DNA of 64,000 bases, taken from the NCBI GenBank assembly GCA_013399855.1, contig VXAY01005675.1, positions 162,096 through 226,095 on the forward strand, written 5' to 3'. Below the pieces are notes generated by a model, which had not been told where the DNA came from, ran no database searches, and worked only from the letters and a program-made list of their open reading frames with translations. A program made the position numbers and the translations under genes. Shown here one piece after another: positions 50,990-61,613 of this stretch (positions are counted from its first letter, which is position 1; each line of letters starts with the position of its first letter). Origin of the DNA: Oxyruncus cristatus. Its lineage: Eukaryota; Chordata; Aves; Passeriformes; Cotingidae.

Positions 50990-51650
50990 CCTTGAGTACA
51001 GCATCCAGTTCTGGGCCCCTCCGTTCAGCAGGGTATTGAGGCACTGGAGCAGGTCTAGAGAAGAGCAATGAGGCTGGTGACTCGAGCACAAGTCCTATGA
51101 GGAGAGGATGAGGGAGCTGGGGTTGTTTAGCCGGGAGACAGCCTTAGGGATGACCTAATTGCAGCCTTCTAGCACCTGAAGGGAGCCCACAAAAAAGATG
51201 GAGAGGGATTATTTACAGGGGCCTGGAGTGACAGGACAAGGGGGAATGGCTTCAAACTGAAAGACAGTACATTTAGATTAGATATTAGGAAGAAATACTC
51301 CCCTGTGAGGGTGGTGAGGCCCTGGCACAGGTTGGCCAGAGGAGCTGTGGCTGCACCATCCCTTNGGGCCTGGAGTGACAGGACAAGGGGGAATGGCTTC
51401 AAACTGAAAGACAGTACATTTAGATTAGATATTAGGAAGAAATACTCCCCTGTGAGGGTGGTGAGGCCCTGGCACAGGTTGCCCAGAGAAGCTGTGGCTG
51501 CCCCATCCCTGGAAGTGTTGAAGGCCAGGTTGGACAGGGCTTGGAGCAACCTGGGAGAGTGGAAGGTGTCCCTGCCCATGGCAGCGGTGTTGTAACTGGA
51601 TGGTCATTTAAGGTTCCTTCCAAACCAAATCATTCTATGGTTCTATGATT
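50990..51650 (+). mobile_element. CR1 LINE, 3' fragment interrupted by an assembly join
   Basis: It starts in the block reading CATCCAGTTCTGGGCCCCTC, proceeds through GAGAAGAGCAATGAGGCTGG, and ends at the tandem CATTCTATGGTTCTATGATT terminus. An internal 148-bp segment is present twice around a single N (51365), so the true element is about 148 bp shorter than drawn. Reading frames crossing it have no meaning. Confidence 0.93.
51218..51512. repeat. 148-bp direct duplication around a single N
   Basis: Bases 51218-51364 and 51366-51512 are near-identical. The few mismatches fall in the last 35 bases before the N, where the second copy fits the usual CR1 sequence better. This pattern fits two overlapping contig ends placed side by side without merging. 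Confidence 0.9.
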
Positions 51651-54600
51651 CCTGCGTGGACATAAACTCTTAGAGGACTGGTCCCACAGAATGGTGGGAG
51701 TTTTCTCTCACTTTCTCTCAGCAATTTTCTCTCAGCAACTTGCTCTTGGCAATTTGAAACAGTTGCTGGGTTGGTTTGACATTTGATAACAGCATCTGAA
51801 ACCTTCCTTGAATTGTGACTTTATGACACAGTAGCATACATACCATTAATTGCTTTTTTTTTTCGAGGGGGTGGTTTTTCTTACACATCCATCCTGAAAT
51901 GTATTTGCTCTGCCAGCAGTCTATGCCATTACTTTTGGTTTTTATCAATTCAAATTTTTCTTAGCTAATTACATAGCAACTGATGAGCCAAACACCCCAG
52001 GGCCTGATCATTAGGCAAAAATCTCACCTGAAATGAAAGGGAGTTTCAGCCTAAAGGGTGGGACTGTCTGTCATGAATATTGAAAAAACATCAAAATAGA
52101 TCGCACCATCATGTATGCATAACAAGAAAAGCCAAATGTGTTTTAGCCTTTTTAGTGGAAATAATATTTAAAAAGAAAAATACTGGAAGGGTGGGAACAT
52201 AACTGAGGAAAGAGTCTGCAAGTAAAATTTAGGTTATGTGACTAGTTTGGTACATTAACAGGGCATTATTTCTAGGACTGGAGTTGGCAGAATTTAATCT
52301 TTCCTTTGCAGATCACCTCAGATTAATTTGAATTTTCTCACATTTTAAAAAATCAAATATTCATCCAACTTTTTTCAGGTTTTCTCCACTTATCACCCAT
52401 CCTCCTCCACCTTAGCTGAACGTAAGCTCTGGTTGACCCATAACAAATACATGAAAGACTGCAACTCTCACGAGCTGCAAAAAAAAAAAAAAGAAAAAAA
52501 NAAAAAAAAAAAAAAAAAATCTTAAAATATTGCAACATTTCAAGGCATAAACTGTCCTCTTCCTCCTCCAGTTATTCAGTGAGTATCACCCTGATTCATG
52601 GCTAGCTTCTCTAAAAAGTGCCAGAGAGAGTAAATACATAGGACAAATCCAAGCTTGTAGGAGAACTCCCACATGCTTTGCACCGAACCCTAATTTTACT
52701 GCACATCATAAAATAAAACTATTTATATAGTCACTTCAGTTCCAACCCCCCTGGCCAAGAGATATGCAGAAAATATGTGCAGAACTGACAGCAGCGCCCG
52801 AATACCAGGTGAATATTATCTGTGGATCTCTTCTTATCCCAGGATGTGACATCGGTTTGAACAAAGCTGTCCTTAGGCCATTAGGAAAAATATTTCCTGG
52901 ATTATGTGCAATTTCTGCAAACTTATGTAAATAATTTTCAAGCCAGTAAGAGTTATGTTTAATAATACAGTGCAGTACTGCTCATATTGGCTGCACAGAA
53001 TAATTAAAATAACAAAGCCCATAGATATCTTTTGTTTACCTCAAATCACATTAGAATACAATGAGATAAGCAAGCAAATCTTTCTTTCATGTTCTGGAAG
53101 CCTATTTTCTGCTTCAATGTGTATGTGCACTAAGAAACAGTGAGCTAGATATGTTTAGAAGTTCATCTGTTAGCCGCATTATTTATGTAACAGTTGTATG
53201 ATATTTGCCTGGAGCAGGGGTGACTCCACCTGGGTTTTGCTGGTTTTCAAGGTACCAGCTGATGGTAGCCCTGATCTGCTGATACTCAGTTTCTACTGGC
53301 AGTTATGTTCAAGGCACCCAAAAGGCCTTGGAAATCTGCTCTGTCTGCAAATGGTCAATGTGCCACTAACTTGTCACAAAAAGGCAGAAGGAAGAATTTA
53401 TCTGCTTCAGTGAGTTAAACACAATTTCAGCCCAAATGCTCTCACAGCTAGGGGCATGTAACTCAGCCCACATTTCTCCAGTGGGACACTGGTCCCGTTC
53501 CCTTCAAAAAGATCAGGTACATAATTGAGACCGAAGAAGCCAGGTGAGCTGATGAAAATGAAGTTTTGGGTACTCCAGTGATACTGCAGTTGTTCACGCG
53601 CTGTATCACTAGCACATACGTGGATATTGAGCAAGATGCCTTCCCTGGGTAACAGAGCTGTTGCTCCTTTGGTTGCAATTCCTACAGCCAGCAAGCTCTG
53701 CAGGACAAGTGACCCCCTCTCAGTGCCAGAAGCCGGACTGTGAAAGGGAGCGGAGCTGTAATAAGCAGGAATGGCCCTGTATCAAGCCAGGGAAGAAGGC
53801 AGACCCTCAGCTGAACAGCAGTAGATAGGGAGAGGAGGGTGGGTGAAGCAGTTTGGGCACTGAATCTGTTGGTGAGGCAATTACAGAAGTCACTTCATGC
53901 AAGGACTTAGTGTGTGCACACCAGCTGCATCTGCCCAGGACGGCTGCGGGACAGGCTGGCATCATCACCTCAGGGTGATGGCAGTTCCCAGTCCCACGTG
54001 CCCCAGGATGCTCACAGCACCTTCCTTCTGTGCCCCAGGACATTCACAGCTCTTCCCCTGTACCCTGGGTCCTTCCTGCTCAACTCAGCAGGTTGTAGTG
54101 ATGTCAGGGACCAGGGACTGGGAGAGCTGCCTGCACAGACAATACTCATGGCACACTCCCGCCACCGCTCCAAAGGTATGAAGTGTGGCAGTTACAGCTC
54201 AGAGAGCCTGATCTCAGTAGGTGTGAGGAGAAACTCACTCAATCAAGACATTTGAGAGGCAAGATTTTACCCTTTTGCTGTCTGTGATTCTTCATCCAGA
54301 CTCTTTTCAGTTGTGGCCAAGTCAAATACCCCTAAGATCTGAGATGGCTGCATTCAGCAAAGCCATATGCAGCAACTTAAAGACACAACAAGCCTTTTGC
54401 CCCCTCTCTATTGTGTGGCTACACACTTGGGTCCCTCTTTGTTCTTAAAAACGTTCAGTTCTGCACATCTGGAGCTGTGCAGTGCCCCAGCAGGAAAGGA
54501 ATACATTTATAGCAAGTGTAAGGATAAATATTTACCAAAATTCATCTGTAACAACAGAGCAGGAAAACTTTTTAAAAACAACAACAACAATAAAGAAATC

Positions 54601-57600
54601 AGCCAAGAAATAATGAAGTGGTTAATCCCATTGGCTGGACTGATCTATTTTTAAACTAGCAATAACAAACAGATTTGCAATGAATTGTACTTACTTTGTT
54701 CAATATGGTAGCATTGAGGACCCACGTTCAAGAGTCAACCTGTCACTGACATTGCTTGGCTTTATAACAAAAACTAAAGCATTGTTTTTACAGCATATAA
54801 TGTCAATGCTCACAAAATAACCAAGTGCTCAGGCTTCACTCCCACTGAATTGAATTTAAAGGCTCCCACTGACTTATGTGGGAGTTGGATTAGGCCCCAT
54901 AGCAACTGCTTATGCCCAAATACAATGTATTGCTGCTGCAAGTAGGGGCAAGCCTTGTGTTTGTAAAATGATGATTATATTTTAAATTTTGTATGGGAAA
55001 CATATATATTGTTTGTTTTTCAGATCTGCTTTTATCTTTAAGTGTTATGATAACCTTTCATTAGACTCTAAGTTGGCATTCTGTAGGTTCAGGGAGGAGT
55101 GAATGTCACTAGTGCCTCTGTCTAGGAATAGACCGGGCATGGGAAGAACAAAGGCTCCCTGGTTAAAGCCACTTTTCTGAAATTTCTCTGTGGAGAACAA
55201 GGTCTCAGGAAGCAGATGCCTCCCAGGAGGAAGGAAAAGGAGCCAGGTGTTCAAGTCAGCATGCAAACCTCAGAAGGACCTGCAGACAGAAGTCTCAAGG
55301 AGAACAGAAGGGGAAGCAGTCATACGACTTCAGGGCAGGATCATGCTGAAGCTGCAAGAATCCCACTGCAAGACTCAAAGGCAGACAACATAAGCCATGT
55401 AAATCCAATGTTATCTGAAATCTTGAGAAGACACTGGTGTAATACAGAAGGAACATTAGCCAACAATGAGGAAAGAGTAGCAGAGTGGGATTAAGAAGGG
55501 TGTCTAAATCTACCCAGGTCTGTACAGCCTTTATTTTCCTTTTAAGAACAGAATAGTGCCTCACAGGTCTTTTAAAAGTTTTAAGGGTGATCCATTTAAA
55601 GATGGAGAATATGCCACAAGAAACTGAGGAGGAGGTGTAATGCCACTGAGCACGTCTCCTGTTTCCAGCAGAGGCCAGCAGCAGATGTTTACAGTAGAGT
55701 ATAAAACTGAGGATGTGCAAAATTATTAATTTCCTTGTTTGGCCTCCCATTTTGAATAATCATCTCTTCAGGGACTTCCTGAGTTGAATATTCAGTATGG
55801 ACAGTCATGCCCTACTGATCTAGCCTTCTACTGTGAATTTGTCCAGTGTTTTTTGGAACCTATTTGAATATTACTCTCCTCACATTGTCCCATGGCAATA
55901 AACTCTGCAAAGTTACTCCATGCTGCCCAATAAAACAGAGAGCTTTTTTCCCCTCAACCTGCTAATGTAATTTTTGTGCCTTCACTTGTGTTGTAAAACT
56001 TGGTGACTAATAGTTAACTGCTGTCTCTCTCTCTCCCCATTTATGAATTTAGAGACATCTCCCATATCTCCCCTCGATCATGTCTTTTCCAGATGGAGGG
56101 CTCCTAGTCTATGCTGTGCGTGCACACACACACCCACCCAGCCCTTTTTGCTCATCCTCTGTGTCCTTTGCTGGGACTTCTGTAGTTTGCCTAACTAGTA
56201 CATCCAGAAATTGGGAGAAAGCACTTGTCAGTTTCTCAGGTTGGAAATGTTTCTTTTAGGACAAAAATTGCTTGGAGACCCTAGAAATCCTTGATCAAGG
56301 TCCAAAATAATATAAAAGAGAACACTGTCACAAGACTAAAACACAAGAATTTGTCTCCACGGAGATGCCATGTTGAGCAGAATAAGGATGAAAGCTTTAT
56401 CATTCCAAATCCATATATGAGATCCTGGAATACACACAATGTTTCAGGTGGCATTAAAGGCCTCAGCTCCTGTTCTTCCTACACCTGAATCTGTCCCAAA
56501 GACGAACGGGGAAACTTAGGGCTCTTTGAGCCCACGGGTATTTTTGGTTTCAAGAGTGTCCATATGAGCTGGAGATAAAAATCACTTAAGGGAAATCATA
56601 GCAAAATCATGTCTGAAAATCTCAAATTTAATCTTCGGGTGATTATGAAGAGACCTATAAAACATACACTCTTAAAAAATAAGGAGATAATAATTTTAAA
56701 ATTAGGTATTTAAAAATAATCTACTGGCTGCTGAACACTCATAACTTTTTTACTGTTTGGAACATAGCTGTTAATTGTATGTAAAGAAGGCAGACAATTC
56801 AAATAACCGGAAGACCACTTCTTCCCCAACCTTTACATTTGATCCAGCACCCCAGCCCTGTTTTCATTCAACTCTCCAAATTTTAATCCAAACTATTGAC
56901 CGGATGCTGTGTGGAAAAAAATATCTTGAAACAAACAAGCTTCTATATTTATACACATTCTGTTGTGCTTACGCTACAGCTGATCAAGAAGATGTGTGTT
57001 TCTGGAAATCAAATCATACTTCAAAGAAATGAAGATTAAAATAAAAGAAAAAGGCAATCCAGTGTTAGTTACACCAGTGGACAAAGGACAGAGGAGGGAT
57101 GTAATCTGAATTTTGCTGAAAGGTTTAGTAAGATGTGGAAAAACTCTGCAGGATTATAGGACAGAAACCTGGCACTGTCCATTTGATATTGCAGAAGAAC
57201 ACAGGATACACAGTGAATAAGCAAAAGTTGATGTAGTTTACTGAGCCTGGTATCCTTTTCTTATCACACTAACATATTAATCTGTCCCACCATCCTTTCC
57301 CTCCTACCTCCTAATGTTAGCCATATCTCAATGAGTTTACCTGTCCTCAGGGGCTATGATGGCATATAATACTTTCTCTGAAGTGACCAATTTTAATTAT
57401 GTGTTTTAATTGAGCACATGGCACTCTGATGAAGAACACAGCCATGTTGAGAGTTGGTGTGTAGCAGACCAGGTATTTGAGGCATTTATTTCAATGTAAG
57501 TTGGCTATCTGTGTCAGACCCATGTGGGGAGACTAGTGCTTAGGTGCTTTTTTTACAACTGTTTGTTTTAGTTTTTTCCATAAAAATAGAGAGAAGAGCA

Positions 57601-59320
57601 ATGAAAACAAAATTTCATTCATCTTTACCAAGAATTTTATCAGCATTATACAATTTTTAAATCACTGTTTAAAATTTCAGAGCAATAAGAAAACACTGAG
57701 CAGAAGGCTTATTACCTACTAAACCTTATCTCAAACAGAATGTCCTAGTAATACACAAATCATCCAAGGCAAATTCTACTGGCATGATAGTTACAATATC
57801 CAGATTAAGTCAGTAGACATACTGACAAGGTATAGTAAAAGTATATAATTTTAAGGCTATTGCTGGTATCTTGACAATGAGATCCCATCTCATTCTGTGC
57901 AGCAGTGTAACCTTATTGACTTCAGCAACAGTTGCTTGAAAATGATTGCAGGGTAGAAACTGAATCAGAGTTAATGGAAAAGAGTAATATCCCCCAGATT
58001 TAAGGTTATACAACTGTGTGGCAATGCAGACCGCTCAGAAATGGAGAGGGTCAAAGAAACATAAAACAGTAGGACACTAAGTTCATGCATTTATAAAGGG
58101 ACTCTTTTTTCTTTAATGAAACGATGTACCATTAACTGAATGGCTTCTTGCTGATCCATTAATTCCTAACTGTGACCTTTTGCTTTGCTCTAAGAGAGCT
58201 CTTATATACAGAGGTTACTCTCTTGACTTCAGCGGAGGCATTTCTGGCTGTCATCAAGACACAAAGACAGTGTGTTTATTTCTAACAGGAGCAATGATAC
58301 TATCACATGGTACTTTTTACATATTGCTATAACAGTTCTTTTAAATTTGCTACACTTTTTTTTTTGGCATGCCAAATGGGGATATATGTTTTGTGATTTA
58401 ATGTTCCAGATGTACTGCTTCTTACCTATAAAGTGCATTAGCATGTTTTCAGCATTTAGAAAAGAGACTAGTTTTGTCATCTGGGATCACAGACAGCAAA
58501 GCAGAGGAAAAAAAGATACTGTGTGTATGAATATGGGAAACATAAGAGGCAATACACAAACACAGAAATAAGGTGATATTCTATATACAGCCATATTTAG
58601 CACTTGGTAAAAAAGAGAGGACAAAAGATGTCAGCTCAAATCCAAACTCCTTTAGAGGTCAGCTGTTTCAGCACCAAGTTCTAGAGACCTCCCAAGAAAA
58701 GAAAAGAAAACAAAGAAAATACAGTGAAAACCAGTCTTGGACATGCGTTAAATAACAGCACTGCCTTGAGATACGAAGGTAATGGGGAGAAACGAGAAAG
58801 GGCTTTATTTCCATAGGGTCTCAAACTTTGAAGTTTACTTTAACTAACCCTTGGATCTCTCTCAGATTTTTTCTCTCAAAGAAACGCATGAGTTAAAAGA
58901 GAATGGGAAAACATAAACAAGTTATACATCACAGCCTGGCAAATAACAACAAGTAGTGGTCCTAAAGGAATAGCTGCGGATTTCAAGGAGACATGGACTC
59001 ATGCAGGATGTGAGTAACTCTCATAGACTTCCCACTATCCTTCAGTGGGCTCCCACTGACGTTACTGGTATCCTGTGGCGAGAGAATAAGACCAATATTT
59101 TTAGATTTGTGTACGATAGCTATTTTCTGGAGTTGTTACAGCTCTAGTATATTTTTAGTGGTTCATTATACTGTCAAAGAGTCTTTGCGTTGTGTTGTGT
59201 CATATGCAGCATGCGAACTTCCTGGAGCTCATCTGTTCCCTTGATCCTACCAGCCAAAATAGCAGCAGAGCTGACGCATCAGTCACAATGATTTCTTCCT
59301 TAACAGGAGCTTCCCAGGTA
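51651..59320. other. Unique non-coding DNA
   Basis: No gene is recognised over 7.7 kb. Small items are a TTTCTCTCA direct repeat at about 51705-51735, the A tract with N at 52479-52519, an imperfect two-fold repeat of about 32 bp at 54000-54062 (GTGCCCCAGGA twice), and a CAA tract at 54575-54592. The frame at 55295-55750 (151 codons, minus) shows no domain. Confidence 0.5.
52479..52519. repeat. A-rich tract with a single N
   Basis: Poly-A is interrupted by one G and by an N at 52501. The length is unreliable. Confidence 0.9.
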
Positions 59321-59401
59321 GACGGAAATGTGCCAAACAGGGCATGGTAACGGCCGTACCGACTCTGAGTCTGGCGCTGACGCGACATCCACTGCAGATC
59401 G
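59321..59401. other. Small CpG cluster
   Basis: Nine CpG dinucleotides occur in about 80 bases, far denser than the flanks. On the minus strand a 62-codon frame (59200-59388) begins with MSRQRQTQSRYGRYHALFG just after an acceptor-like CTGCAG. I do not recognise the peptide, and the pyrimidine tract is poor. It may be a conserved element, a 5' exon or chance. Confidence 0.25.
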
Positions 59402-61591
59402 GATGGATCTGAGCAATGTCAGAGATACTGCAGATATTTCTTCTGTTTGCCTTTCAATATTCTCTAGTAATACTGTGTCATTGTATCCTAACCATATTTT
59501 GCAACTATAGAAATGTCATCTTGCCAGTTACAGCCACCTGTGCCGTTGTGCAGATGACATGATTTGTTAGATGACAAGGCCTGATGCACATTTAGAACTC
59601 ATAATTGAATGTATCATGACTAGTAAGTTGTTATAGAGAGGTCATTTCTAGTGTATTTTTCTGGTGTATATTTCTAGGAAAGACCAAAGGTCAGTTTTCC
59701 TTTGTAAAGTTTCTTTGACTTTCCTGTGATTGTTATTCAAAATAAACAAAAAGTGATGTTCTACTAAATCTATATTTTTCTTACTGCTTTCCTGTTCATC
59801 AGTGAATACTTAATATGTGCTGTCAGTAACACATGCTAGTGGTTAGAAAATCCAAATAAAATTATTCAGTACCTCATGACAGACATACTGTTTCCCCAGT
59901 CCTCACTGCTATACACCCAATCCATCATGACAGCTGTTTAAGATACATAATGCCAGGATCACATATGAATTTGCTTGAAGAAATAAAACAGTATTACTTC
60001 TAACTTGGAAAATGTGGGAGTAGCTAAATTCTCATATACAGTATTTTGAGAACAGTTATATAAGTTTAACTTTATGAATTTCAACAGAATTTGCAAAATA
60101 CTTGCATTTGAGTTAGAGAATCATGCAATATTTTTCGACAAACTTTCATAACAATTTTCTGTACTGGTTCTTCAAGCCTTTGTGTGTACCTCAAAGACTT
60201 TCAGTTGTTTATGAAGCAACATGACTATTGTCTGAGAGGCATTTTCTTTTTTTCCTTATCTCTCCACCTCTCGCAGGTGGAAGCCTGTGCAGCCTGCTTG
60301 ATTGCTTTCTTGCTTCCTTCCTTCTTTTTTATTTTATTTTTTTTTAAATTTTGTATATGTGTACATTCACTGCGCCACAAATTTCTATTAGTGAAAGAAG
60401 AGCTGAAGAAGAGCACCTCTTTGTACTTGGAGCAGAAACTGGTGACACCTGAAGTAATGCAACACACTGAAGCACAGTGTACAGACAGGAGAACCATGTG
60501 TTACCCTGGTTCAAAGTATGTTTAAGATAACGGTTTGGTTGGCTTGCAACAGCTGTGCTGTGGGAGCTCACTAGTTAGGAAAGTCTGGGCCTCATTAACT
60601 TGGATGGTAGATCTCCAGACAGCAGTTAAGATTTATTTCAGAAAGTGGCATCAGTGACTTCACAGCTGACGCTTTGAAATGGTGCTGTCCCAGCATGTTT
60701 GTAGAGACAAGAGTACTGCAAGAGAGAAATCGCCTTATTTTCAGCTACTTTGCACAGACTTTACTTCAGGATAAATTAGAAAAGTCATAGCTGGGAGATA
60801 AGACTGAGCATTTTAGCACTGAAAAGGCACTGTTTCTAGTTGCAAGTCTAGAGGAGGTTTAACAGTAGTTTTCTTGGCCAAGCCTTTTTTTTGGATTCTT
60901 TCTGCACATGAGCACAGTTTCACATGGGGCTTGAATCAATCGAAAACCACATTGCTGCTCTTTTCCACCAGGTACATACTCCTTGCTCTGGCCCACCCTG
61001 GCTAAAAGGCAACTACAAAACACAGAAGTAATGCAGAAATGACCAGATGGGTCACTGAGGTGATGCAGATGTGTGCTTTAATGATGCCAGCACAAGGGGT
61101 GTGGTGGGGACCCATGGCTAGAAGAAAAGCAGCACTGGTTTACTGGCCACCCTCAAACAATCTCAGGCGACTGCTGAGATCCCTCAGTGGTTTATCTAGA
61201 GAAGACATTCTGCTGGTCCTGTCCTAGGCTTCTCTTATTTCTGTAATTGACAGCTCAAAGGATGGCTCCTGACAGAATGAATGACAGGGCTTCATTTATC
61301 TTCCATGAAAAGGGTTCTGGCCTTTCACAAAATAAGACCTAGAGTTTTCAAATGCCTTTTTTATCCACAGAATCCAAATCCACTGAGAGCAAAGGGCTCT
61401 TTTAAAATCTCCTGCAGCCCCTCTAGGGGCACTTAAAGTGTACTAAGGCCCTGGTTGCCATGTGAGTTATGGTTCACTTTTTCAAAAAATGTCAGGGTTC
61501 CCAAATGCTGTGTGATCCACAGGAACTGTCTGTCGTGAGGCTTTTTCCTCCTTTGGGTTGATTTCCAAGGAGCAGGGGAATGTCTGAAGTG
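59402..61591. other. Unique non-coding DNA
   Basis: No gene or repeat family is recognised. A T-rich low-complexity patch lies at about 60320-60350. Confidence 0.5.
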
Positions 61592-61613
61592 CCCTAACCC
61601 TAACCTAACCCTA
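61592..61613 (-). repeat. Short interstitial telomere-like repeat
   Basis: CCCTAACCCTAACCTAACCC gives three to four units of the vertebrate telomere repeat (C strand), one unit short by a base. An imperfect TG/CA microsatellite (about 61627-61692) follows. It is too short to indicate a fusion. Confidence 0.85.

Noticed and set aside
51169..51595. Open frames on both strands crossing the N
   Set aside because: They lie in a CR1 tail and cross the false 148-bp duplication.
53482..53543. 62-bp exon-like unit on the + strand
   Set aside because: Acceptor tract is short, the donor is GTGAGC, and a 62-base open frame is likely by chance.
55295..55750. 151-codon minus-strand open frame
   Set aside because: Composition looks random, with no motif and a competing + strand frame at 55216-55494.
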